DNA of 64,000 bases, taken from Terripilifer ovatus. Its GTDB lineage: Bacteria > Pseudomonadota > Alphaproteobacteria > Rhizobiales > Beijerinckiaceae. The notes beneath the pieces were generated by a model. That model ran no database searches, had not been told where the DNA came from, and worked only from the letters and a program-made list of their open reading frames with translations. A program made the position numbers and the translations under genes. This document shows, piece after piece, positions 52,899 to 61,600 of the stretch. Location of the stretch: contig JARHVB010000014.1 in assembly GCA_029222685.1 (NCBI GenBank), positions 1 to 64,000 of the forward strand. Reading direction: 5' to 3'. Each line of letters starts with the position of its first letter. The first letter of the stretch is position 1.

Positions 52899-53945
52899 TT
52901 ATGCGCTGAACTGAACATCGCCTCCCGGCGGCGGACCGAAGAAGGATTGAACAATGTCCTCACGCACGTCCGCGAGCCGCGCCGGCTGCCACTTCGGCGA
53001 CTGGTCCTTGTCGACGACCACCGCGCGGATGCCCTCGATCATGTCATGGCCGCGAATGCAGGCGGTAGCGACGCGATATTCCATCTGCAGGCACGCCTCC
53101 AGATCGGGGAGCGCCCGCGCCTGCCGCAAGGCGCGTAGCGTCACTTTCAGCGATGTCGGCGAATGCCGCCGCATGCGCTTCGCCGCGTCCGCACAGAACT
53201 CATTCTGCCGCTGATCCAGCGCCTGCAGGATGTCCTCAACCTTATCGGCGGCAAAACAGCGGTCGATATCATCGCGATGGCGCAGCAGACTGCTTTCTCC
53301 AGGGGGGCTGGTGTGGGCGGCAACGATGCCGTCGATATGATCGGCATCCTCACAAAAAGCCAGAACATCGACGAACTCCGGCAGGTCGTCCGACCGGATA
53401 TGGTCATCCGCCAGTTCGCAAACCATCGCATCCGCGCCGGATATCTGCGACGCCGTGAGGCCGGCATAGGCTCCAAGCTCGCCCAGCGCGCGCGATAGCA
53501 GAAACGTGCCGCCGACATCGGGCACGAAGCCGATGCCGACCTCCGGCATGGCGAGCCGCGTGCGCTCGGTGACGATGCGATGCGAACCATGGGAGGAGAT
53601 ACCGACACCGCCGCCCATGACAATGCCGTCCATCAGCGCGATATAGGGCTTGGGATAGTGAGCGATGAAAGCGTTGAGGACATATTCCTCGCGCCAGAAG
53701 TCGTCGGCCTCGAACTTGCCGATCCTGGCGCTGTCGTAGATGGAACGGATATCTCCGCCGGCGCAGAGCCCGCGTTCGCCCGCACCATCGATCAGCACGG
53801 CAATCACGCCATCGTCGCTGCGCCAATCGAGGAGGGCCCGATGGATTGTGCGCACCATGTCCTGCGTCAGTGCGTTGAGGGCTCTGGGCCTGTTCAAGGT
53901 CAGCCGGCCCAAAGCCCCCTGACGCGCGACGATCACGTCGGACAT
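52899..53945 (-). CDS. 3-hydroxyisobutyryl-CoA hydrolase
   Basis: A 348-residue crotonase-fold hydrolase. LNRPRALNALTQDMV, GERGLCAGGDIRSIYDSA, GIVMGGGVGISSHGSHRIVTE and GFVPDVGGTFLLSR are HIBCH signatures, and the C-terminal MEYRVATACIRGHD...EGIRAVVVDKDQSPKW is specific to this group. It releases free 3-hydroxyisobutyrate for HIBADH, avoiding build-up of reactive methacrylyl-CoA. It overlaps the acyl-CoA dehydrogenase stop by one base. Confidence 0.92.
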   Translation of the reverse strand: MSDVIVARQGALGRLTLNRPRALNALTQDMVRTIHRALLDWRSDDGVIAVLIDGAGERGLCAGGDIRSIYDSARIGKFEADDFWREEYVLNAFIAHYPKPYIALMDGIVMGGGVGISSHGSHRIVTERTRLAMPEVGIGFVPDVGGTFLLSRALGELGAYAGLTASQISGADAMVCELADDHIRSDDLPEFVDVLAFCEDADHIDGIVAAHTSPPGESSLLRHRDDIDRCFAADKVEDILQALDQRQNEFCADAAKRMRRHSPTSLKVTLRALRQARALPDLEACLQMEYRVATACIRGHDMIEGIRAVVVDKDQSPKWQPARLADVREDIVQSFFGPPPGGDVQFSA

Positions 53946-55120
53946 CAGGCGTGCCCGATCAACGAGCGCGCGACGATCAGGCGCATGATTTCATTGGTTC
54001 CTTCGAGAATCTGGTGCACGCGCAAATCCCTGACTATCTTTTCAATGCCGTAATCGGCGAGATAGCCGTAGCCGCCGTGCAATTGCAACGCCTGATTGGC
54101 GACCTCGAAGCCGGTGTCGGTCGCCATTTTCTTGGCCATGGCGCAGAGCTTCGTCGCGGCAGGGTCGGCAGCGTCGAGCGCTGCCGCCGCGCGCCACAGA
54201 AGCGTGCGCGCGGCTTCGAGCGCGATGTCCATGTCGGCAAGACGGAATTGCAACGCCTGGAATTCTTCAAGCCTTTTGCCGAAGGCCTGGCGCTCCTGCA
54301 TATAGGCGCAGGCCTTGTCGAGCGCCGCTTGCGCGCCGCCGAGCGAACAGGCGCCGATGTTCAGCCGTCCGCCATCGAGACCCGTCATCGCAATCTTGAA
54401 GCCGCTGCCCTCTTCGCCAAGCAGATTGGCGGCCGGTACGCGCACATCCTCCATGATGACCTGGCGTGTCGGCTGGGTGTGCCAGCCCATCTTCCTTTCG
54501 TTGGCTCCGAACGAAAGGCCTTTTGTGCCTTTCTCGATGAGGAAGCTGGAAATGCCCGCGGCGCCGGCAGCGCCCGTGCGCGCCATCACCAGATAGAGAT
54601 CGGTTGCCCCCGCACCCGAGATGAACTGCTTGACGCCGTTGAGGATGAAATCGCCGCCGTCACGGCGCGCGCTCGAACGCAAGGCCGCGGCGTCCGATCC
54701 GCAGGAGGGCTCCGTGAGACAATAGCTCGAGAGCAGTTTCGCTTCGACGAGCGCGGGCAAAACATCGCGCCTTTGCGCATCGGTGCCGAACCTGTCGATC
54801 ATGGACGCCACCATGTTATGGATCGACAGATAGGCGGAGGTCGATGGACAGCCCGTCGCCAGCGCCTCGAAGATCAGAGCGGCGTCGAGACGCGACAGCC
54901 CGCTGCCGCCATTGTCCTCACGCACATAAATCGACGCCATGCCGAGCGCCGCCGCTTCACGAAACACCTCGACGGGAAAATGCTTTTCCGCATCCCAACG
55001 GATCGCATGCGGCGCGATTTTCTCTTCGGCGAAGGCGCGCGCCATATCCCGCACCGCGCTCTGCTCTTCATTCAGCGCAAATTGAGGGCCGGTTGCGGAA
55101 ATGGCGAGCTTGCCATCCAT
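53945..55120 (-). CDS. Acyl-CoA dehydrogenase (isobutyryl-CoA dehydrogenase type)
   Basis: A 391-residue FAD enzyme. YCLTEPSCGSDAAALRSSA is the flavin-binding signature, and the C-terminal LQLHGGYGYLADYGIEKIVRDLRVHQILEGTNEIMR is typical. The likely catalytic base is the Glu in LEGTNE. Its place ahead of HIBYL-CoA hydrolase and HIBADH points to isobutyryl-CoA. It is probably the first gene of the operon; the PaaK-like gene ends 16 bp before it, so read-through from upstream is possible. Confidence 0.9.
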   Translation of the reverse strand: MDGKLAISATGPQFALNEEQSAVRDMARAFAEEKIAPHAIRWDAEKHFPVEVFREAAALGMASIYVREDNGGSGLSRLDAALIFEALATGCPSTSAYLSIHNMVASMIDRFGTDAQRRDVLPALVEAKLLSSYCLTEPSCGSDAAALRSSARRDGGDFILNGVKQFISGAGATDLYLVMARTGAAGAAGISSFLIEKGTKGLSFGANERKMGWHTQPTRQVIMEDVRVPAANLLGEEGSGFKIAMTGLDGGRLNIGACSLGGAQAALDKACAYMQERQAFGKRLEEFQALQFRLADMDIALEAARTLLWRAAAALDAADPAATKLCAMAKKMATDTGFEVANQALQLHGGYGYLADYGIEKIVRDLRVHQILEGTNEIMRLIVARSLIGHA

Positions 55121-55136
55121 AGCTCATATCCTTGCA

Positions 55137-56375
55137 TCAGGGTGCAGGACGTTCGTCGGCGATGACCTTGCCATCGTTCGGCAACCGCCCCGGCTTGGCG
55201 TGGACGACCGCGCCGCGCAATTTCGTAACGTCCTGCAAGACCGCTTCCACGCCCTCCAGCACAGCTTCGCTCGGCGCTTCTGCATGAAGCGTCATGACAT
55301 CCTGCTCGTTCTGGCGTTGCACCACAAGGCGCAAACGTCCGAGACCGGGGCAGCGCCGGCCGATTTCGGCAACCTGCGAGGGATGCACGAACATGCCCTT
55401 GACCTTCGTCGTCTGGTCGGCACGTCCCAGCCAGCCGCTGATGCGCCGATTGGTACGTCCGCACGGCGAGGCGCCGGGCAAAATGGCCGACAGGTCGCCG
55501 GTGGCGAAGCGCAGCAGCGGATAATCGCGGTTGAGCCTTGTCACCACGACCTCGCCGACCTCGCCGTCCGGCACAGGTTCCTGGGTGCCAGGGCGAACGA
55601 TTTCGACGATGAGGTTCTCGTTCACCATCATGCCATCGACGATCCGGCCCTTGCCGGCGCTGGTCTCATAGGCAACGACACCGAGATCGGCGGTCGCGTA
55701 GCACTGGCGCACCGGAAGGCCGCGTTTGCGCAATTCGTCGCGCAAACTTGCAGGCAGGGCCGCGCCCGACACGAGCCCGCGCTGCAGGCTGGAGATGTCG
55801 CGCTTCATCTCCGCCGCCTTGTCGAGCAGGATCTTGAGAAAATCGGGCGTCCCGCAATAGGCGCGTGGCCGGTAGTGCTGAATGGCCTCGACCTGCGCTT
55901 CCGCATTGCCCGGGCCGGCCGGGATCACGACGCAGCCCAGGGCGCGCGCGCCGCTGTCCATCATCATGCCGCCAGGCGTCAGATGATAAGAGAAGCAATT
56001 GATGACGATATCGCCCTTGCGCACGCCCGCCGCATAGAGCGCCCGCGCCACGCCCCACCAGTCTTTGCCCGTGCCCTGCGGCTCGAAGATGGAACCCGGC
56101 GAAATGAACAGACGTTCGAATGCTGCTTCCTTTACAGACGCAAAGCCGCCGAACGGCGGGTCTTCAGCCTGCAACTCGATCAGATTGGATTTGCGCAGAA
56201 CCGGAATTGCGGCAAGCTCCGCCAGCGATTTGATTTTTTCAAGATTGACGCCCTTCAACTGCGTCCTCAGCCCAGGCGCCCTCGCTTTTGCCTGGTTCAT
56301 CACTGCGCGGAAATCCCGCAGCAGCGCTCTCTCCCGCAGATCATGATTTCTTGTTTCAAGCCTGTCGAAATTCAT
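55137..56375 (-). CDS. Phenylacetate-CoA ligase-like AMP-forming enzyme
   Basis: A 412-residue PaaK-type adenylate-forming ligase. AELAAIPVLRKSNLIELQ and a degenerate nucleotide loop SPGSIFEPQGTG (near 92-103) lead to GALGCVVIPAGPG-like and AYCGTPDFLKILLD segments. The C-terminal domain has WLGRADQTTKVKGMFVHPSQV. It activates a carboxylic acid to its CoA thioester in the cytoplasm. It lies 73 bp after livF, with an AT-rich run between (AAATTTTAC region), so it may also have its own promoter. The acid is unknown. Confidence 0.85.
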   Translation of the reverse strand: MNFDRLETRNHDLRERALLRDFRAVMNQAKARAPGLRTQLKGVNLEKIKSLAELAAIPVLRKSNLIELQAEDPPFGGFASVKEAAFERLFISPGSIFEPQGTGKDWWGVARALYAAGVRKGDIVINCFSYHLTPGGMMMDSGARALGCVVIPAGPGNAEAQVEAIQHYRPRAYCGTPDFLKILLDKAAEMKRDISSLQRGLVSGAALPASLRDELRKRGLPVRQCYATADLGVVAYETSAGKGRIVDGMMVNENLIVEIVRPGTQEPVPDGEVGEVVVTRLNRDYPLLRFATGDLSAILPGASPCGRTNRRISGWLGRADQTTKVKGMFVHPSQVAEIGRRCPGLGRLRLVVQRQNEQDVMTLHAEAPSEAVLEGVEAVLQDVTKLRGAVVHAKPGRLPNDGKVIADERPAP

Positions 56376-56448
56376 GCCTTAGAACCTGTAAAATTTTAAA
56401 TGGGATCATCGCGGCAAAACTCCGCGGCCGCTTCTATAGCACTCTCGC

Positions 56449-57288
56449 CTATGCAAGCCAGCGTTTACGACGCTTGTAATGCTTCACGCCGCGAAAGCTT
56501 CTGCGCCCCGCTCCCGACACGCCGAGATAGAACTCCTTGACATCCTCATTGTCGCGCAGCATGCGCGCATCGCCGTCAAGAACCACCCTGCCGTTCTCAA
56601 GAATGTAACCCCAGCTCGCATAGCGCAAGGCAATGCTGGTATTCTGTTCCGCAAGGAGAAACGATACCTGCTCCTTGCAGTTGAGATCACGCACGATTTC
56701 AAATATTTCGTCGACGATCTGCGGTGCCAGACCCATCGACGGCTCGTCCAGAAGGATCATCTTCGGCCTTGACATCATGGCGCGGCCGATAGCGCACATC
56801 TGCTGTTCGCCGCCCGATGTGAAGCCGGCAATCGACGAACGGCGCTGCTTCAGGCGCGGAAAATAATCATAGATCGCCTCGAGATCGCCGGCGATGGCGG
56901 CGCTGCCATCGCGGCGCGTGAAAGCGCCCGTCATCAGGTTTTCCTCGATCGTCAGATGAGCGAAGCAGTGACGGCCTTCCATGACCTGAATGCAGCCGCG
57001 ACGCACGAGATCGCTGGCCGACAGCCGGTCCACTCTCTGGCCCTCGAATTCGATGGAGCCTTTCGTCACCTCGCCGCGCTCGGTCCGCAGAAGATTCGAG
57101 ATCGCCTTGAGCGTCGTCGTCTTGCCCGCGCCGTTGGCCCCCAACAGCGCCACGATGCCCTGGCGCGGCACGACGAGGGAAACGCCCTTCAGCACGAGAA
57201 TGACGTGATCGTAGATCACCTCGATATTGTTCACGCTCAGAATGGCGTCGGCCTCTGCCGCTGCCGGGGAACTGGCTGTCACGGTCAC
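56449..57288 (-). CDS. livF: Liv-type ABC transporter ATP-binding protein (LivF-like)
   Basis: A 279-residue ATPase with LLGANGAGKTTT (Walker A), SGGEQQMCAIGRAM (signature) and ILLDEPSMGLAP (Walker B). It is longer than usual LivF through N- and C-terminal extensions. The start is GTG; no in-frame ATG is near. It is separated from the receptor gene by a 26-bp perfect palindrome, unlike the tightly packed genes upstream. Confidence 0.9.
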   Translation of the reverse strand: MTVTASSPAAAEADAILSVNNIEVIYDHVILVLKGVSLVVPRQGIVALLGANGAGKTTTLKAISNLLRTERGEVTKGSIEFEGQRVDRLSASDLVRRGCIQVMEGRHCFAHLTIEENLMTGAFTRRDGSAAIAGDLEAIYDYFPRLKQRRSSIAGFTSGGEQQMCAIGRAMMSRPKMILLDEPSMGLAPQIVDEIFEIVRDLNCKEQVSFLLAEQNTSIALRYASWGYILENGRVVLDGDARMLRDNEDVKEFYLGVSGAGRRSFRGVKHYKRRKRWLA

Positions 57289-57312
57289 ACCCGCTCATTG
57301 AGATATCGATAT

Positions 57313-57338
57313 GCCCTCTCTGCCGCGGCAGAGAGGGC
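57313..57338. promoter_or_regulatory. Perfect 26-bp palindrome between livK and livF
   Basis: GCCCTCTCTGCCG (57313-57325) is followed at once by its reverse complement CGGCAGAGAGGGC (57326-57338). It begins 23 bases after the livK stop on the minus strand. As RNA it forms a very stable hairpin without a U-tract, so it more likely protects the receptor message from 3' decay, or attenuates livF and paaK-like expression, than ends transcription. Confidence 0.75.
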
Positions 57339-57361
57339 GCACATCGTTGCAACGCCTGTCG

Positions 57362-58693
57362 TTACGTTGCCTTGTCGCAAGCTTCCGTCCGCTTCGGCCA
57401 GCCTGAATTGCCCGCGGCATATTCCTTCGCGGCGGAGTCAATGAGCGGGCGGACCTCATCTTTCAACGGCGCCATCCAGTCGGAGGCCTTCACATATTTG
57501 CTGCCATCCCATTCGGCCATGAACACCTTGTTGTGGCCGTTGTGATCGCTGCAGGACACCTGAACGGGCGCGGCAAAGCCTTCCATTCCCAGTTCCTTCA
57601 GCCGCTGTTCCGAGATGTTCAGATTTTCCAAACCGCGACGCACGTCCTCGCCGTTGACGACCTTTTTGCCTGTCAGCTTCTGCGCGGTGCGAACGGCTTC
57701 CGCGATCAGCATCGAATTATAGACACCGCGATTGTAGAGATTCTCGCCGATACGATTGCGGTTATCGACCTTCGACAGATTCTTGTCGGCGACGTTCTTC
57801 AGAATGTCCTGAATGACGGGAAAGTTCGTTCCCGCCTGGTGGAAGTTCAACGATTTGTACCCCTTGGCTTCGGCTCCACCCGCACGCGCGTCATCATCGC
57901 CGCCCGCCCACCAGACGCCGACCAGTTTGTCGATTGGGAAGTTATTGCGCAGGGCTTCCTTAACAGCCGTCGGGTTCATCGCACCGAAGCCCTGATTGTA
58001 GATGAAATCCGGCCGGTCGCGTCGGATGCCGAGCCAGATGCCGCTCTGGTTCTGCATATCGGCGGCCGGGACCGGATAGAGCTTCAGCTCGAAGCCATAT
58101 CGCTTGCTGAGATCCTGCAGCAGAGGGATCGGCTCCTTGCCGTAGGGCGCATCAAGATGGATCAGGCCGAGCTTCTTGCCTTTCAACTTGTCGAAGCCGC
58201 CGAGCTGTTGTGCCATATAGCCAACCATGACCGATGCGCCGTCCCAGTAGGTGACTGGCGGATTGAATATCCATGGAAAGGTATTGCCGTCAGCCGAAGC
58301 GGAAAGACCATATGCCATCGACAGAATCGGTATCTTGTCGACCGAGGCGCGCGGGATGAGTTGCAGGGTGATGCCGGTCGAATAAGGATTCACCACGACC
58401 GGGTTCTTCGACTTCGTGGCCTCGTAGCATTCGACGCCCTTCTTGGTGTCGTAGCCGGTTTCGCATTCCTCGATGGCGATCTTGACGCCGCCGATGCCGC
58501 CATCGCGCTGGTTCAGCATTTCCAGATAGTCGCGCATGCCGTCGGCGATCGGAATGCCGGACCCTGCAAATGGACCGGTGCGATAGGTCAGCAGCGGGAC
58601 ATAAATCTGGTCCTGTGCCGCTGCCTGCTGAATTGCAGGCGCGCCAACGGCCGCGCCTGTCAAAAGACCGAGAACCAATATGAATTTTCTCAT
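57362..58693 (-). CDS. livK: Liv-type ABC transporter substrate-binding protein
   Basis: A 443-residue exported receptor with signal peptide MRKFILVLGLLTGAAVGAPA...AAQ and the mature start IYVPLLTYRTGPFAGSGIPIADG. It is about 70 residues longer than classic LivK and keeps two Cys in ECETGYDTKKGVECYE and CSDHNGH. This subtype is often found with acyl-CoA ligases in proteobacteria. It is encoded between livM and livF within the same operon. Confidence 0.9.
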   Translation of the reverse strand: MRKFILVLGLLTGAAVGAPAIQQAAAQDQIYVPLLTYRTGPFAGSGIPIADGMRDYLEMLNQRDGGIGGVKIAIEECETGYDTKKGVECYEATKSKNPVVVNPYSTGITLQLIPRASVDKIPILSMAYGLSASADGNTFPWIFNPPVTYWDGASVMVGYMAQQLGGFDKLKGKKLGLIHLDAPYGKEPIPLLQDLSKRYGFELKLYPVPAADMQNQSGIWLGIRRDRPDFIYNQGFGAMNPTAVKEALRNNFPIDKLVGVWWAGGDDDARAGGAEAKGYKSLNFHQAGTNFPVIQDILKNVADKNLSKVDNRNRIGENLYNRGVYNSMLIAEAVRTAQKLTGKKVVNGEDVRRGLENLNISEQRLKELGMEGFAAPVQVSCSDHNGHNKVFMAEWDGSKYVKASDWMAPLKDEVRPLIDSAAKEYAAGNSGWPKRTEACDKAT

Positions 58694-58738
58694 CGCCTTA
58701 CCCTCCTCATGTCCCACCCTTGCTCACACATGCGACGC

Positions 58739-59818
58739 TCAATAGGGAAACGGCCACATGCGCAGTTTCTGCTTTCCGATCTGCCAGAGCCGCGCCAACC
58801 CGTGCGGCTCGACGATCAGGAAAAAAATGATCAATGCGCCGAGCAGAATATAGGTCGCATGCTCGGCGACGGTGCCCGGAATGGCGATGCCCAATGCCGG
58901 CACGCCGAATTTGAGGGCCGTCGGCAGAATGGATATGAAAGCCGCGCCCAGGAAAGAACCGATGAGACTGCCCAGGCCGCCGATGATGACCATGAACAGA
59001 ATGGTGAAACTCTGGTTGATGTTGAAGGCGTCGTTGGCCTCGCCGCCGCCATACCAGAGAAACATCATGCAGGCGCCGGCGACGCCGCAGTAGAAGGACG
59101 AAACAGCAAACGCCAGAAGCTTCGCCGGCAGCAGCCTGATGCCCATCAGCTCGGCCGCGATATCCATATCGCGCACGGCCATCCAACTGCGGCCGATGCG
59201 GCCATGCACGAGATTCGATGCGATCCAGGTCAGAAAAGTCACAATCCCCAGCAGAACGAGGTAGCGCGTCACAGGCGTCGCATTGGCGCCGGTCAGAGGG
59301 ATGCCGGCAAACAGCCGCTGCGGGACTTCGATGGCGCCAGACGCATTGTAGTTGTAAAGCCAGGGGATGCGGACGAAGCTCCACTGCAGAAAGAACTGCG
59401 CCGCAAGGGTCGCCACAATCAGATAGAATCCCTTGATGCGCAGGGACGGCAGGCCGAAGACCACGCCGATGGCGGCCGCGAAGAATCCCGAGGCTACAAT
59501 CCAGATGACGATGTTCACGCCTGGATAGATCGTCGTCAGCTTGTAGCAGGCATAGGCTCCGACCCCCATGAAGGCGCCGGACCCAAGCGAGAGAAGGCCC
59601 GTATAACCGGTCAGGATGTTCAATCCGATCGCAGCCAGCGAGAAGACCAGAAACGGGATCATCACGGTCTGCAGAAAGAAATTGCCGCCGAGCAACGGAA
59701 TGCCGACAAAGCCGATCAGCAGGATGACGGCAAGACCGATCCGATCCTGCAGGATCGGAAGTACCGCCATGTCGGAGGCGTAGGTCGTCTTGAACTGGCC
59801 GGCTTCGCGATAGAACAC
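58739..59818 (-). CDS. livM: Liv-type ABC transporter permease (LivM-like)
   Basis: A 359-residue polytopic permease. IGLNILTGYTGLLSLGSGAFMGVGAY and GGLGSLIGSFLGAAFISILP are family blocks. GTG 59818 is preferred because AAGGGAG lies 5 bases upstream; the longer TTG-started frame overlaps livH. It is 10 bp after livH. Confidence 0.9.
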   Translation of the reverse strand: MFYREAGQFKTTYASDMAVLPILQDRIGLAVILLIGFVGIPLLGGNFFLQTVMIPFLVFSLAAIGLNILTGYTGLLSLGSGAFMGVGAYACYKLTTIYPGVNIVIWIVASGFFAAAIGVVFGLPSLRIKGFYLIVATLAAQFFLQWSFVRIPWLYNYNASGAIEVPQRLFAGIPLTGANATPVTRYLVLLGIVTFLTWIASNLVHGRIGRSWMAVRDMDIAAELMGIRLLPAKLLAFAVSSFYCGVAGACMMFLWYGGGEANDAFNINQSFTILFMVIIGGLGSLIGSFLGAAFISILPTALKFGVPALGIAIPGTVAEHATYILLGALIIFFLIVEPHGLARLWQIGKQKLRMWPFPY

Positions 59819-59828
59819 GTCCGCTCCC

Positions 59829-60785
59829 TTAAATTCGTTCGATAATTCTTTCCCCAAACAAACCCTGCGGCCGGAACATCAGGAACACCAGGGCGATACA
59901 ATAGGCGAGCCAGCTTTCCGTGGCGCCGCCGACCAGCGGGCCCCAGTAGAATTCGCCGATCTTCTCGCCGATGCCTATGATGAGACCGCCGACAACCGCG
60001 CCCGGAATGGACGTGAAGCCGCCCAGAACGAGCACGGGCAGCGCCTTCAGCGCCACAACCTGAAGCGCGAAGGATACGTCGGAGCGCGCGCCCCACATGA
60101 TGCCGGTGATGAGGGCGACGACGCCGGCCAGAAACCAGACGATGACCCAGATCTGGTTCAGCGAAATACCGACCGAGAGCGCCGCCTTGTGACTGTCAGC
60201 CACCGCGCGCAGGGCGCGGCCGATGCGCGTATACTGGAAGAAGACCGACAGGCAGGCGATCATCGCCAGCGCGATCACGGCGGCGGCAATGTCGATCTTC
60301 TGCAACGTCACGACGCCGCCGAGCATCTTGATGTCGACGGCGCCTTTCGGCAGATAAAGCTGCTCGGCGATCATGACTTTCGGATTGCCGCCGAAGATCG
60401 CCTCGCCCAGTCCGATCAGGAGATAGGTCAGGCCGAAGGTCGCCATGAAGAGAATGATGTCGGGCTGATTGACCAGCGGCCGCAGCACCACGCGCTCGAC
60501 GGCGGCGGCGATCAGGAACATCACGCCGATCGTCAGCGCCAGCGCTAGAAAAGCCGGTACGCCCTTTTCGTAGAGGCCGACCAGGGTGAGCGCGGCGAAC
60601 ACGACCATGATCCCCTGGGCAAAATTGAACACGCCCGACGCCTTGAAGATCAGCACGAAGCCCAGCGCGATCAACGCATAAAGAATGCCGCCGACAAAGC
60701 CCTCCCACAAAGTCTGGACCAAAAGGTCCGGCGCGCCCGCCATCTGCAGGAACGGATCGACAAAGATGCTGTAGATGAGGTCCAT
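59829..60785 (-). CDS. livH: Liv-type ABC transporter permease (LivH-like)
   Basis: A 318-residue permease. FKASGVFNFAQGIMVVFAAL and VVLGGFTSIPGAVVGGLIIGIGE are LivH hallmarks. Its ATG overlaps the livG stop by one base (TGATG). It forms the channel with LivM. Confidence 0.9.
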   Translation of the reverse strand: MDLIYSIFVDPFLQMAGAPDLLVQTLWEGFVGGILYALIALGFVLIFKASGVFNFAQGIMVVFAALTLVGLYEKGVPAFLALALTIGVMFLIAAAVERVVLRPLVNQPDIILFMATFGLTYLLIGLGEAIFGGNPKVMIAEQLYLPKGAVDIKMLGGVVTLQKIDIAAAVIALAMIACLSVFFQYTRIGRALRAVADSHKAALSVGISLNQIWVIVWFLAGVVALITGIMWGARSDVSFALQVVALKALPVLVLGGFTSIPGAVVGGLIIGIGEKIGEFYWGPLVGGATESWLAYCIALVFLMFRPQGLFGERIIERI

Positions 60786-61600
60786 CAGTGCGACACCCCG
60801 AGATAGGCGTCGATGACGCGCTGATCGGCTTTCACTTCATCGGGCGTGCCGTCGGCGATCTTGTGACCGTATTCAAGCACGACGACCCGGTCGGAAATAT
60901 CCATGACGACGCCCATGTCGTGTTCGATCAGGGCGATCGTGGTGCGGAAGTGCCGGTTCACGTCGAGGATGAAGCGACACATATCCTCCTTTTCCTCCAG
61001 ATTCATGCCGGCCATCGGCTCGTCAAGCAGCAGAAGATCGGGCTGCATCGCCAGGGCGCGGCCAAGTTCGACACGCTTCTGCAGGCCGTAGGGCAGTTTG
61101 CCGACCGGCGTTTTGCGGATGTGCTCGATTTCCAGAAAGTCGATGATGTCTTCGCAATAGATGCGATGTTCGATCTCTTCGCGCATCGCCGGGCCGTGAC
61201 GCAGCAATTGCCAGAAGAAGTTGCGATTCATCTTCAAGGTCCGGCCGGTCAGAATATTGTCGAGCGTCGTCATGCCCTTGAACAGAGCGACATTCTGGAA
61301 TGTGCGGGCAATGCCCTGGCTTGCTGCCTCATAAGGACGCATGCGCTGGCGGGTTTTGCCCTTGAAGGTGATGCGGCCGCTGCGCGGATGATAGAAGCCG
61401 TTGATGCAGTTCAGCATCGATGTTTTTCCGGCGCCGTTGGGGCCGATGATGGCGCGGATCTCGCCCTTGCGGATGTCGAAGGAAATATCGCTCAGGGCAC
61501 GGACGCCGCCGAATGTCAGGGACACGTTCTCAACCGTCAGCAGCGTCTCGGCCGCGGCGCGAGCAACCTCTCCTTGGAGCATTTCAGCCAGGGCGCTCAT
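60785..61600 (-). CDS. livG: Liv-type ABC transporter ATP-binding protein (LivG-like)
   Basis: A 271-residue ATPase with GPNGAGKTSMLNCING (Walker A), the LivG-type signature segment LPYGLQKRVELGRAL and LLLDEPMAGMN (Walker B). It overlaps the acyl-CoA synthetase stop by 4 bp (ATGA), showing that the ligase and transporter are translated from one message. Confidence 0.92.
   Translation of the reverse strand: MSALAEMLQGEVARAAAETLLTVENVSLTFGGVRALSDISFDIRKGEIRAIIGPNGAGKTSMLNCINGFYHPRSGRITFKGKTRQRMRPYEAASQGIARTFQNVALFKGMTTLDNILTGRTLKMNRNFFWQLLRHGPAMREEIEHRIYCEDIIDFLEIEHIRKTPVGKLPYGLQKRVELGRALAMQPDLLLLDEPMAGMNLEEKEDMCRFILDVNRHFRTTIALIEHDMGVVMDISDRVVVLEYGHKIADGTPDEVKADQRVIDAYLGVSH

Noticed and set aside
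57533..59845. A 770-codon open frame on the plus strand
   Set aside because: It is antisense to livK and livM, which have clear domains and operon spacing; its translation is Arg/His/Gln-rich with no recognisable domain, as expected from high-GC mirror frames.
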